A DNA stretch of 64,000 bases, from assembly GCF_011397635.1 (NCBI RefSeq), contig NC_064767.1, forward strand, positions 16,407,537-16,471,536. The letters run 5' to 3'. A model generated the notes under the pieces. It worked only from the letters and a program-made list of their open reading frames with translations, had not been told where the DNA came from and searched no databases. Within the stretch, counting starts at the first letter, position 1. Each line of letters opens with the position of its first letter. The stretch comes from Epinephelus fuscoguttatus. Lineage: Eukaryota > Chordata > Actinopteri > Perciformes > Serranidae. Position numbers and translations under genes: made by a program. Shown one piece after another: positions 49,301-59,220 of this stretch.

Positions 49301-52300
49301 CTCCGCAAGACCCTCCACGACAGCCTGCACGACTGCTCTCACTGGTGAGGCCTGCACACCAGGGAATAGGAGCACAGATTACAGTGTGTTGTAGTCCTTA
49401 AAAACACAACCTGTGAACAGTACTCTTCCTAACTGTTCATACATAATGCACCACACAATAATAGTAGGTGGTGCTCCCATGCTGCTTTTCAGGGGAATGT
49501 TTTTAATTAGCGGAGACTTTAACTTGAGCTAACAAGGTGAATATACTGCCTTTTTTATGTACATATACGGCAGACTGAATACAAAGGTGTTTTTACATCA
49601 AAGTCTTGACCATTGCAGCCTCAGCAAAACATCCATATCTCATCATCTTACACTTAAAACATTTAGCCGACTGTTTAACACAGTTATGTTTACAAAAAAC
49701 AAGCAGGTCGAGTTTTAGTGTCTTGCTCAAGGACACAGAAACAGCTCTAACTTGACATTCAACGGTCTCAAGTTTCGTTCTGTTTCTCTATAGCATTGCA
49801 TGACTGCGCTGGAAATTGGGACATGCGGTTTAGAGGTTGGGACGTATACCAAGAATCCAAAGTCTGGACTGAAGGCTCATGCAGAGATCTGAGACTTTGA
49901 TGTAGAAATGAGAGGCTTTGACTGGGGATTTAGACCAGTCACACACATTTTAGAGGAGATTAATAAACAAGTGTAAAGTTGGGAACAATTTAAGGCCTGA
50001 GACTGATTCTGCAGGAACACAACAGCCCAGTGTGACTCATGTCTATTTCTAAGACACTGTGGGTTTTGCAGTGAGAAAATTACTATTTAGATATAATGAG
50101 TAATTGCCATCCGACCTCAACCACAACAGAGATGAATAGCAGTCACACGCCTTTCTGCACAGAGAGGTCAATTAATGTCAACAGACAAAACAGTATTTGT
50201 ATGGTTTCGGTCTGCAGGTTTTACACGCGCTGGAAGGAGTGGGAGTCGTGGTATTCACAGAGCTTCGGCCTGCACTTTTCCCTTCGGGAGGAACAGTGGC
50301 AGGAAGACTGGGCTTTCATCCTCTCCCTGGCTAGTCAGGTACATGCACATGAAAGCAAACATGCACATGAATATGGAGGACGGGAGCTTGATGTGCTTAA
50401 AATGTGACACACTAATGATGTATGAATTATGCAAGAAGCTTTACTGCTCTTACTGCGGTATACTTAATCTGTAATGCCCTCTGAAAGTGCATCCTGTCTG
50501 TCATCAGCACTTCTCTGCCTCTCACTGCTCTGTGTGACCTCATAGACTAAGTATTTTGGGCGGATTGTTATTACATCTGGGTGTGAAAGCACAGTAATTG
50601 TGTTTTTTCATGTATTAACACTTGCTGTGGTAACTTGGCAGAAGGAATGTACAGTTTTCAAGAATCCTTGCCTCGTAGTTTCACAGACTCCGGCTTTCTA
50701 ACTGTATTTTTCCTTTTGTGTTGTGCTTTTCTTTTACAGCCAGGATCCAGCTTGGAGCAGACCCACATTTTTGTTCTTGCACACATACTTCGTAGGCCTA
50801 TTATCGTCTATGGAGTGAAGTATTACAAAAGTTTCCGTGGCGAAACGCTCGGGTACACCCGTTTTCAAGGTGAGGAGTCAGCAGACTGTTTGGACTGAAA
50901 GTGTTTTGGTTTAATATCATTAAATGTGGAGCGCAGCTCCGTTCCCGTGGCCGTAGAAGGACTAGACTTTGTGAAATAGCTCCAGCCTACATGTGTCTGC
51001 ATAGCTTACATAGCTGACATAACTGCCCCTCTGAACTGTCAGTAATTGCTATTTACAACATGTATCAGGCTAGTGTCTTTCATTTAAGGGGTATTTTAGT
51101 ACTGTATGACTCAAAATAACATGAACAACGGAACAAAACACACCCGCCTGCCTTAGGAGCAACAGTGGAAGAACTAGTCAGGTCTTTAAATAGAGTAAAA
51201 GTGCTAATACTACACTGTGAAAGCAAGTAAAAGTCCTGCACTCAAAACCTTACTTAAGTATGAAAATATAATCAGCACAATGTACTTCAAGTATTAAAAT
51301 GAAAAGTGCCCATGATGCAGAAAAAAAGTCACTGTCAGAGTTTTACTATTAAATATTTAAATATGATGTTTTAATATCACTGCTGCATTAATCTGTATGT
51401 TACACCTTACTGCTGCAGACAATGAAGATTGTGCTCATTTTAACTTCTTCGTATACTACTGAGGTAGTTTAATCTACAGCAGTACATCTTATTTGTAAGA
51501 TCATCATATGTTTGTTGCATTGCTGTCCTGTGAGAACCACGTATCTTTAAAAAGTCAACATTTCCTAGTGTCCGAAACCAGCCCTGTTTTCAGCTTTGTG
51601 ACGATGCAGCTGATCCCAGAGGGTTTTAAAAGTTTATTTAGCTCAGGAAGTAGAAGAATTTTCTCAACACACAAAAGAACACTTCACCCTTCAGTTTATC
51701 ACAAACACTCAGCATTAACACATCTCAAATTACATGGTCTTCATTGGACAGGAGGGGCTTAAAATGTTATCTGAAAAGTGAATAAAGCTGTCACGTAACA
51801 GTAGTGAGGTAAAAAGTACAATATTTGCCTTTGAGATTTAGTCAAGTATGAAGTTGCATAAGATGGAAATACTCAAGTAAAGTACAAGCACCTCAGATCT
51901 GTAGTTAAAGGGACAGTTGCCAGCTTTATTATCAATCTAGATTGTTTTAGTGTGTTGGAGATATCGGTTGTAGAGATGTCTGCCTTCTCTTCAATATAAG
52001 GGAACTAGATGGTCCTCCAAGTGCCAAAAAAAAAAGGAAAACTCAACAGTAATGTCTCTTGGTTTCTCGAGATAATCCACAGACTTTGTTATGAGCAATT
52101 TCATGCAGGAAGTGTTTCCTTTTTCCCAAATTTCACTAATCACATCATCGCAAAGAAGGAAGCATGCTTGTACTCAAGGATGAGGGGCTCATGCATGCTA
52201 ACCTGAGCTATCTACTGTTAGCTTAGCCGAGGAAGACGCCATCGATGTTTACATCTCACGCTGTCACGAGGACAAGTCTCTTTTCCGTGAGTAGAGTAGT

Positions 52301-55300
52301 GCACGCTTCCTTCTTCACAGTGATACGGTTGGTGGGTGTAGTTTAGTAGAAAGAAAATAGTTCGTCAATGAAACTGCTCACAACAAGGTCTGTGCATTAT
52401 CTTGAGTAACTGGGTCATGATTTCTGGAAAGAGACATTGCTGTCGGGTTTTTCAAATGTATTTTTTGGCACTTTGAGCACCACAAGCCGAGTGCCATCTA
52501 TATTAGAGAGAAGGCAGACATCTCTACGTCCGATATCTCCAACACTCTGCAACTCTCACCAAAACAATCTAGACTGATAAAAAGCACTACAGGTAAGAGG
52601 AAAAAAGTATTTTGGATTTTTGGGTGAACTCTCCACTTAAGTACAGTAAATGTAAAGAGTTATATTCCGCTGCTACATAGGAGCACACTGTATGAGGTGT
52701 GTATTGAGATGCCATGAAGTGTTCCACACACACATCCAAAAGCATGTGAACATGTGTAAACCATCAGAAACAATCCTGCGAGCGTGGAGCGCGGGCTCTA
52801 CGTTTATGGCTTGCAGTAAAAACAACCTGGATTCAGTTTGCCTGCTGAGTGATGCTGCACAGGGGATGATGAAAGTGCTCTGTAATGGCCAACTGCTTGT
52901 GGTAAAGCCCGCCTGATGGATCCGTGATTTACTGTTGCCAGGAGCCAATGTAAAACACACAGAGGGAGGCGCGCATATGGGCGCCTATAGCGAGGGGAGG
53001 AGCAGCTCAGTCTAAGTGGTGACCAAGTGAACCCAGTAAAAAGAAAGAAACAGTGGTTACTGGGAGAGTAGCTAAACAGAGGCCTCTCAATTGTGGTGTC
53101 AGTTACAGAAGTATTCATGAGGTGTGAGAGCTGCTTTGTGTGTGATGGGACTGAAGAAATATGAGACTTATGACATTGGGCAGATGTTTTCTGCTTTGTT
53201 TTGTGCATAACCAGTGTGTCATTATGTAGTTAACATTGACAATGTGATGGGATGTTTCCAGTGGTGGAATGTAACTTATACAAACTTTTAGAGAAAAAAT
53301 TACTTTTTACTTCATTTATTTGGCAGCTATAGTTGGTACACGTGTACAGTTAATAAAGTATGATGCATTAATCCTGATTTAACAGTGCAACAGTATACAA
53401 TTGTTCAAATAAGCTACAGCTTCAAATGCCTTTATACATGTTAATGCATCTGTGAAAATAATCCTATAATGCAGCTCTAATCCTGCTGTATTGCTTTTAC
53501 TTATGATACTAGAAATACATGTTGCAGATAAGACTTTATACTTTTAATGCTTTTACCTAACTAATATTTTGAATATCAGACTTTAACATGTAATGGAGTA
53601 TTTTTACATTGTGATATCATGGTGGCCGTGGGCTCTCAGAAAGTTTTAAAATGTCTTAAATATACATTTACTGATAAGAGGCCTTAAAAATGGTCTTAAA
53701 TTCAGATTGAAGAGGGAAACACTATTCGACGGTTAACATACACCACCTGTATGTGCGCAATGCCCCTATTTTTGCCCACTCACACACTTAGATCACGCAA
53801 TGAGTCTGCATCATTAAACTAGGACCTTGCATGCTATGGAAAAATGGGAAAATGTAAGTGTAAGGACAAAAAACTTAAGAATAACAACAATTACTTGTGA
53901 TTAAAGCCACAGCCTATACATTTTTATGAAGCAAACTGAGCTGTATGTCGAAGGTGTTTCAAATGTGGTAAAATGGGGATCAGAGCTGAAAGCACAGTAT
54001 CACCAGGGTCATTTTTACTGTTCATTTTGAACTGACATCAGTGTGTGAACTTGGAAAGAGTATATTTTCGCTTTTGGTGTGTGTTTTTATAGAAAGTTTG
54101 GTCTTAAATTGGTATTACAAAAGTTTTAAAAAGTTAAATTTAACTTGTTCATACCAATAAATATGGCTACTTTTACTATGAAAACTTGTTCCATCCCAGA
54201 AGATTTCTTATTCATTTTTCCCACAAATTGTCCCAACATTTTATAAGACATTTCTTAATTTAATTTGGCCTAAAATTTCCATCATCAAATGATAGCCCTT
54301 GATTTACGTCCTAATCAAAAGAACGTGTGTATAAAAAACAAATATTTATTGAAAGGTGAAAAACAAAAATACTTAAATTAAAAATATACCATGCAGGAAT
54401 TTTCTGTAAAGCAATGTATAGATAGAAGTAATCCCTCTTAATTCATCACCTGTGACTCACTAGAAGTGTGTGGCGGTATAATTTTCTGCCGAGACTCTGC
54501 CCTTTGCCTGTATCTTCTTATTTTCCTTACTTTCTGTGTTTGGGACATTTATGGGTGTGTACCCTCACAACGCTCAGGTGAGGTCGAGGCTTTATAAAAA
54601 GGTAGCAACCAGCTGCCAGACTTTAAGCAGCAAGTATCAAAGAGACACAGTGCAGAAAAAATGCATATATAGTGAGGCAAAACACCAAATGAGAGGGAAT
54701 CTAGGGTTGGCTTTAAACTTCACTTTTGCTGGCAAGCGTGTTTACAAACACTAACCAACAACCCTGCATGGCATACCTCAGGGCTATTCAAAGATGGCTG
54801 GGACGCGCTCTTTGACCCCATGGAAGCTGTGAGGTATGACACATGCGCAATGTAACTGGAGCTGTGATCTTGGAGGGTCACAGCAGAAAGTGTTAGAAAT
54901 AAAGGGAGGGGGTGCGCTCAGGTGCTCTTTGGGTGAGCTCGGCCTGACAGAACTTTGGATACACTCAAATTAATGGTGACCAATATACAATAGAACGTTT
55001 GCATATAGAAAGCAATAATTGCAGAGTTGTCACCTATATCTTTATTTTACCGATAAAAAATATTCTGACCCTGAGCCGACTGTGGATGCCTTGGTGAAAT
55101 AAATCCCCGTGTTCTACGATAGTGCGCCTGCTATTGAGCCTTTCGGCAACTGCAGACCAGATTTCACTGTGCATGTGCTGTTCTCCACTGATATGATGTG
55201 ATATAACACCGTGACTTCTCTTTTTAACCTCCTTAGTATACCTTTATGTTAGACACAAGACACATTCCACCCTCGAACAAAGCGTCCGAAAAATCTATGG

Positions 55301-57576
55301 TTGTAACTTATGCCGTCCTCAGTATGAGTAATGTACTGTGTAGTGTTAAAGTAGATTTTTGTTCTCTTTGAAAGCTTATTACACTGAGCTGTAAAAGTAC
55401 CAAAACCTCTGCAGACCAAGAGGAAACCCTGAATATCATCAGAACAAATGCAAAAACAGTGTTTCTGAAGTAGTAATTAACACTAATATATCTTTTTTAA
55501 GTCACGCCGCTGTGTGAGGAATAAATCAAGATGAACAATTTCTTAATCACTAAAACGTTCATGATGTATACAGTCAATAAAATTCAGCCATTAATCAGGA
55601 AATATTTGTTAGACAGAAAAGTGATTCATCATACTTGATATAAAGATGCAGTTTCTTATTATTTGTCCAATACATTTAAACATAGAATTACTGTTTCAAG
55701 CACTAAACTCTACGCATTAACAACTGTAAAACTGATTTTTAAAAAGTAATGATACTCAAACAACATGTTTTACAACAAAGATTTAGATTTTCATTTTATT
55801 TTTTAGAGTAATGAAATTAAACTCTCGTTGTCTCCTCCCCGCCTCCCTGCAGGTGTGTACTTGCCCCTTTTGTGGGAGCAGAGTTTCTGCTGGAAGAGCC
55901 CCATCGCTCTGGGCTACACGCGGGGCCACTTCTCAGCACTGGTGGCCATGGAGAACGATGGCTTCGACAATCGCGGCGCAGGCGCCAACCTCAACACAGA
56001 CGACGACGTGACGGTCACGTTCCTGCCACTGGTCGACAGCGAGAGGAAGCTGCTTCACATTCACTTCCTCTCAGCGCAGGAAGTAAGGACCTCCTCTTCT
56101 CTGTCCACACATTTCCTTTTTTGTCTTTTTGAATTTACAGTGAATTTGTGTGTTATGGGCATGAAATCAGTTTACTTACAGGCTTAATGTCCTCTGTGTC
56201 AGCACTAGTTTTAGTGGATAGTTAAAGAAAAATGTAAGTGGGGTTATCTATATGCAGTAGGGCTGTCAAGCGATTGAAAAAAATAATTGCTGTGATTAAT
56301 TAATTTAAATTAGTTGCTTACATCAATTTTTGCTGTAAAATTATTTAAAATATTTAAATTCAAATAAATTTTGGCAAATGTGTCGTAGTAAAACTGCTGG
56401 ATTTTTTTGGACAAAATTGTCCCCTTGTCCTCTACCAGCAAAACTGGTCTACATTCCAATGCAATCCGTTTTGTAAGGGAGTTAGTCGGTCACAGGTAGA
56501 CTTACTCAGTTTGTGTCTGAATGCCTGGTTGTGTGTGGTTTGCTAGCACTAGCATCAGAGGCTGTGCTAGCTCAGACCTCCGGGTTCACTGCTAAATGCT
56601 TTGCCTTGAGGTGATATTTCAGGCCTGAAGCACTCCGATGGTACAGCAATTCCTTACTGCAGATAATGCAGAGAACAGTGCTGACACAGAAGCTCAGCAA
56701 TGTACTGCTGTGAACAGGGGCAGCAACAAAAGCATTTTAGCCACCTAAAAAAAAGTCAGTATCATTTTACATGTATGCAATATTTTGAATATTTTTGTCG
56801 CTTTACCTTGCTGTTAGACAACTCTTTCTGACAGGAACTGAAGGCATTATTTATGCTCTCTTCAAAGCCAGACTTCTTTGACAAAAGCAGTAATTTTACC
56901 TTGCAGATTACATGAGTTGCTGATCGACGGCTGCCTCTGTCAATTACTTTGTTTGTGCTATTTTGCGACTTTGGTAAATTTGAAGCAACCATTTAAAACA
57001 CCAAAGTAAGGCAATAATACAAACTAACTTAGCAACAGAGGCAGCATTAGACCAGCACCTCCTGTGTTCTGCAGGGTAAATTTACTGCTTTTGTCAAAGG
57101 AGTCTGGCTTTGAAGAGAGCACAGATAATGGCGTCAGTTCCCCGTCAGAAAGGGCTGTTGGTAAGGTAAAGCAATGAAAATGCTCTAAATATAGCGTACA
57201 CTTAAACTGATACTGAAAATACGTTTTGAAAATCCACAAAATAATACGAACTATCCCTTTAAGAGACACAGTGCTACAGCAGGAGTACATAGATTTAGAT
57301 TTAGCCTAGTGACATGGCTCCCTCTTATGGCGGTCTTTGCTTCCCCTTGTTCTTCAGATGGGTAATGAAGAACAACAGGAGAAGCTGCTGCGGGAGTGGT
57401 TGGACTGCTGTGTGACAGAGGGCGGTGTTCTGGTGGCGCTTCAGAAAAGCTCCCGCCGCCGCAACCACCCGCTCGTCACCCAGATGGTGGAGAAGTGGCT
57501 GGACGGCTACCGGCAGATCCGCCCCTGCGCCTCTTTGTCTGACGGCGAAGAGGAGGAAGACGATGACGACGAGTGA
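34631..57576 (+). CDS. zranb1: ZRANB1 (Trabid), OTU deubiquitinase, complete
   Basis: Cleaves K29-, K33- and K63-linked ubiquitin chains; linked to Wnt/APC and EGFR signalling. Nine coding exons (34631-35603, 41397-41584, 44183-44336, 46900-46971, 49146-49344, 50218-50338, 50740-50869, 55853-56082, 57358-57576) join in frame to 2286 nt (761 aa; human 708). Three NZF zinc fingers: WACEYCTYENWPSAIKCTMC near residue 8, WSCHMCTYLNWPRAIRCTQC near 96, and WTCTACTYENWAKALKCVVC near 184. An ankyrin-repeat UBD (about 310-400) precedes the OTU domain. Catalytic Cys is in AGDCLLDSVLQATWG (Cys496, human 443) and His in GYTRGHFSALV (His638, human 585), both offset by 53. The extra 53 residues lie before the OTU core, mostly in the linkers between fingers. 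It ends in an acidic tail. All catalytic motifs are intact. Confidence 0.97.
36560..36860. repeat. Diverged interspersed repeat (family R1) in a zranb1 intron
   Basis: Shares with the copy near 24.1-24.4 kb the ordered words AGCAAATATTCACGTAAGGAGCTGGAACCAGA, TTTGGCATTTTTTGCTTGATAAA in recognisable diverged form. Noncoding. Confidence 0.5.
39337..40550. mobile_element. TTAA-flanked palindromic MITE (family P1, piggyBac-like) with nested LINE
   Basis: Starts TTAAAGGGACAGTTGACCC and ends CCTGTCCTTAA. Arms are long imperfect inverted repeats (TCTGCCTTCTCTCAAATATA, GTTGGAGATATC), and TTAA at both ends fits piggyBac-type integration. It is split by a LINE fragment at 39585-40152. Two more copies lie at 48030-48465 and 51905-52640 in the same gene. 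Confidence 0.75.
39585..40152 (-). mobile_element. LINE reverse-transcriptase C-terminal fragment nested in a MITE
   Basis: Minus-strand frames give pieces typical of the end of a non-LTR retrotransposon ORF (FKIYWITLKALHGLAP, SLRSSGRG, GSGM-CPKV), with stops and frameshifts. It is bounded by AAGATA at 39579-39584 and again at 40153-40158, a likely target duplication that breaks the MITE's CTCAAGATAATCCACAGAC segment. Confidence 0.65.
41397..41584 (+). CDS. zranb1: zranb1 coding exon 2 (ankyrin UBD)
   Basis: Acceptor TGGAAG, donor GTCAGT. Encodes GVVEGDLAAVEAYKSSGGDI and FTLVHLAIRFQRQDMLAVLL, the ankyrin ubiquitin-binding domain. Confidence 0.96.
41784..42168 (+). mobile_element. tRNA-derived SINE, full-length copy
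   Basis: Starts GGCGACACGCTGATGCAGTG. An A-box-like GTGGTTAGCATTG (about 41801) and B-box-like GGTTTGAACCC (about 41838) are spaced like a pol III promoter. It ends in an (AATG)n tail. Located in a zranb1 intron 200 bases after exon 2. Confidence 0.8.
42300..42745. mobile_element. hAT element fragment
   Basis: Ends in GATACAGATGTGCGGCTAATAAATCAGTGTATCCCT, similar in layout to the right end of the hAT element at 18025-19055 (GGTGCATCCCTA). No intact opposite terminus or target duplication was found. Confidence 0.45.
43269..43344 (+). repeat. (GT)n microsatellite
   Basis: Near-uninterrupted GT run of over 30 units with one GA and one GC variant at its left end. zranb1 intron. Confidence 0.98.
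44183..44336 (+). CDS. zranb1: zranb1 coding exon 3
   Basis: Acceptor CTGCAG, donor GTTAGC. Encodes VSQQAAKCIPAMVCPELTEQ to FTCYFLTDLVTFTLPA. Confidence 0.95.
44481..44492 (+). repeat. Homopolymer C run
   Basis: Twelve C in a row in a zranb1 intron. A G run of similar length lies near 18392-18401 inside the hAT element. Confidence 0.9.
45085..45560 (-). mobile_element. LINE reverse-transcriptase C-terminal fragment
   Basis: Minus-strand frame shows YRTDFQTLLIAYKALHGLAP, SVLLHPYTTSR and DRAFAAGAS, the same class of ORF end as the fragment at 39585-40152 but clearly diverged. It has in-frame stops and a (GGCAA)n-like stutter near 45165-45185. Confidence 0.65.
45562..46767. mobile_element. TTAA-flanked palindromic MITE (family P2) with nested LINE
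   Basis: TTAA at 45562-45565 and 46764-46767. The arms fold back on each other, for example CTGAACATGGCAGCTGCTGG near 45897 against CCAGCAGCTGCCATGTTCAG near 46034, and CTCTTCAAAGCC against its partner at about 46093. A 300-base LINE tail interrupts the right arm at about 46195-46505. A related, shorter copy is at 56745-57262. Confidence 0.75.
46195..46505 (+). mobile_element. LINE 3' end with (GGAT)n tail, nested
   Basis: Plus-strand copy of the same LINE type as 21293-21790: GGTGGTCCGGGCATGTCCAA, CCTGGAAACGCCTCGGGGTCC and a tail of ATGGATGGATGGATG. The reading frame is broken. Confidence 0.75.
46900..46971 (+). CDS. zranb1: zranb1 coding exon 4
   Basis: 72 bases, acceptor TTTCAG, donor GTGAAA. 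Encodes DIEDLPPAVQEKLFDEVLDR then DVQK. Confidence 0.95.
48030..48465. mobile_element. Family P1 MITE, truncated copy
   Basis: Starts TTAAAGGGACTGTTCTCC and follows the same order of words as the copies at 39337 and 51905 (GGAGATATCAGCCGCAGAGG, CTCAAGATAATCCACAAACT, GCTCACCTAGCACCACTGAG). The right arm is missing. Confidence 0.7.
48567..48830 (+). mobile_element. 5'-truncated SINE of the 41.8-kb family
   Basis: Matches the body of the SINE at 41784-42168 from TTCTCCCCGTGTCAGC through CCTCCCACAGTCCAAAGACA to an AATG tail, but the tRNA-like head is absent. Confidence 0.7.
49146..49344 (+). CDS. zranb1: zranb1 coding exon 5 (catalytic Cys)
   Basis: Acceptor GTTCAG, donor GTGAGG. Encodes ELEEESPIINWSLELGTRLD and the nucleophile region RTAGDCLLDSVLQATWGIYD; the Cys is residue 496. 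Confidence 0.97.
50218..50338 (+). CDS. zranb1: zranb1 coding exon 6
   Basis: Acceptor CTGCAG, donor GTACAT. Encodes FYTRWKEWESWYSQSFGLHF then SLREEQWQEDWAFILSLASQ. Confidence 0.96.
50740..50869 (+). CDS. zranb1: zranb1 coding exon 7
   Basis: Acceptor TTACAG, donor GTGAGG. Encodes PGSSLEQTHIFVLAHILRRP then IIVYGVKYYKSFRGETLGYT RFQ. Confidence 0.96.
51162..52677. mobile_element. hAT-like element with 8-bp target duplication and nested MITE
   Basis: Flanked by TAGGAGCA at 51154-51161 and 52678-52685. Starts ACAGTGGAAGAACTAG and carries a right end related to TGTAGCAGCGGAATATAACTC when reversed. Words such as CTCAAGTAAAGTACAAGCACCT mark a common fish repeat. A family P1 MITE is inserted at a TTAA; without it the element is about 780 bases. 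A partial relative lies at 53255-53610. Confidence 0.75.
51905..52640. mobile_element. Family P1 MITE, best-preserved copy
   Basis: TTAA at 51905-51908 and 52637-52640. Left words GTTGGAGATATCGGTTGTAG and GATGTCTGCCTTCTCTTCAA are mirrored on the right by AGAAGGCAGACATCTCTACG and GATATCTCCAACACTC. No transposase. Inserted into the hAT-like element 51162-52677. Confidence 0.85.
53255..53610. repeat. Partial copy of the 51.2-kb hAT-like element
   Basis: Begins CAGTGGTGGAATGTAACTTA and contains ACTTCATTTATTTGGCAGCT and poly-pyrimidine words typical of that family, in reverse orientation to 51162-52677. Confidence 0.5.
55853..56082 (+). CDS. zranb1: zranb1 coding exon 8 (catalytic His)
   Basis: Acceptor CTGCAG, donor GTAAGG. 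Encodes VYLPLLWEQSFCWKSPIALG, the histidine motif YTRGHFSALVAMENDG, and NLNTDDDVTVTFLPLVDSER to HFLSAQE. Preceded by a repeat-rich 5 kb intron. Confidence 0.97.
56257..56720. repeat. Interspersed repeat, probably hAT-derived
   Basis: Starts GGGCTGTCAAGCGATTGAAA followed by ATTAATTAATTTAAATTAG, a layout widespread in fish genomes. It runs into the TTAA MITE that follows; its right boundary is unclear. Confidence 0.5.
56745..57262. mobile_element. Family P2 palindromic MITE, left-truncated
   Basis: Arms such as GCTCTCTTCAAAGCCAGACT and CAAAGGAGTCTGGCTTTGAA pair as inverted repeats; the right end is CTATCCCTTTAA. It ends 95 bases before the acceptor of the last zranb1 exon, so it forms most of that exon's upstream flank. 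Confidence 0.65.
57358..57576 (+). CDS. zranb1: zranb1 coding exon 9 and stop
   Basis: Acceptor TTCAG immediately before ATG GGT; this ATG is internal (human LGNEEQQ). Encodes MGNEEQQEKLLREWLDCCVT, QKSSRRRNHPLVTQMVEKWL and an acidic EEEEDDDDE end with a TGA at 57574-57576. Confidence 0.96.
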   Translation: MGNEEQQEKLLREWLDCCVTEGGVLVALQKSSRRRNHPLVTQMVEKWLDGYRQIRPCASLSDGEEEEDDDDE

Positions 57577-59220
57577 CAAAACTGAAGCAGAGGGGGGGGG
57601 GAGGCGGTCTGCAGGGGGCAGGACTCCTCCCTCTCCTTTCTCTTACAGCTTTTGTTTTTGTTTTTGTTTTCCTTTCCTGACACGGACAAACTGTGAAAGC
57701 CTTCAGGAGAGGACAGGGAACCACGAGCCCCCACCCACCCACCACCTCTGACAGAAGACACTCTTCTAGCACACGCAGGCACTTGGATATATACACTTAA
57801 AACACACTCAACACGGACAAAACTGAGACTGACAAACTGCTGCGAAACACAGATTCAGTGAGAGGATAAAGGTTTACGAATGCAAAATGACCTTTTGATT
57901 TGTTTCGAATTTTCAAATGTAAAGGAAAAAAGGAATCTTTATCCATAGATGTAAATGCATGTGGTTGTTTAACAAAAAAAATCGTATAAGGAAATATACC
58001 AGCATTGACTCAAATCAACACTTTATATCTGTTCAGTGTGGGCACTGACAAAAGCACACTTCCAAATTGAACTTTTTGAAGTTTTCTTTTTTTTCCAGGT
58101 TCAGAGTTGGCTTGTTTAGCGTTTTGTTTTTGAATGGGCAGGGACAAAGCCAATAAATAACATTATCTTTAGAAATTCAGAGATTGTGTAATAATAAATG
58201 ACTTTAATCCTTATTACTAAGCACTGCACATTTATTAAAACATTTCTATATAAATACAGTATCATTGCTTGAATTAAGGTCATATATGAAGCTCTTGAAA
58301 AGGGAGATTTTCCTTTTACAAGTGAAATCTACACTCATTAAGGTTTAGCACACAAACATTCATGTTGGATCTTTTGGTTTACCTTTTTTCAGACTGATTG
58401 AATTGAGAAATGTGTGTGTGCGCGTGTGTGCGTGTGTTTTTTCTTCTCTGAACTTACTCTACATATTTATTGTTTGGAAACTTATGAGCTAATAAGAGCT
58501 TTCTGTATATTTTTTCTCCTTTTTGTGGTTTTTGTTAATTATTCTCAATCTTGATGAAGACACGTTGCACAGAAACACTGTTGCTGTGAGGAAAGAACCA
58601 ATCATGACCATCAGTGAAAAGTTTACTTATGTTGTTGCGTGCGATTTAGTACCTCATCTGGATGCCTAAAATCTGGTGCTTTGTTTTTTTCTTCTTTTGG
58701 GCAGGCGAGTGCGAGACACATTCAAACCCTCGAGTCACACTCGTCTCATTGTTGTCTCCTATTTCATCTTTGTCCCTTCTTTCCCCATAGCATTTGTTGT
58801 CAAGGTCACCCTCATGGTACACGTCAGTTCACCTTCGTAACGCCTGTTTGTTGTCATTATGTGAAACCATCTTTTAAGTTTTTGATTAAGGTCGTTGTGA
58901 GACTGCAACATATAAAACCAAAGCTGACAGAAAAAAAAAAAATAGAAAAAAAACCCATGAGTTGTCGTTACTTTATTTGCTGTGAATGTTTTGCATTTTG
59001 TTTTTTCTTGCCATTGCGTACTGTAACCTCTTTCGTGTTTCATTCAAGTCATACATGTTTTGAGCATCACCTGTATGTTGCTTTGTATTTATGCAATAGT
59101 TGCAGTTGTGACTATGATGGTTTGTGGATTTAGGCCTGACTTCACTATACAGAGTGTAACGCAATGAACAGGCAAAATAAGGAAAAAAAAAAAAAATAAA
59201 GGAAAACCTTTTTGAATGTC
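57577..59220 (+). other. zranb1: zranb1 3' UTR
   Basis: Begins at the TGA and is T-rich with several A-rich runs. Candidate signals: AATAAA at about 58152 and AATAAA at 59195-59200 after an A-run. Contains a short (GT)n at about 58411-58438. ORFs inside are not convincing. Confidence 0.55.
59195..59200 (+). terminator. zranb1: Candidate zranb1 distal polyadenylation signal
   Basis: AATAAA directly after a run of A. An A-rich context makes internal priming artefacts possible in cDNA data. Confidence 0.45.

Noticed and set aside
57337-57357. In-frame upstream Met for the last zranb1 exon
   Set aside because: It lies in the intron before the TTCAG acceptor; frame continuity shows the exon starts at 57358.
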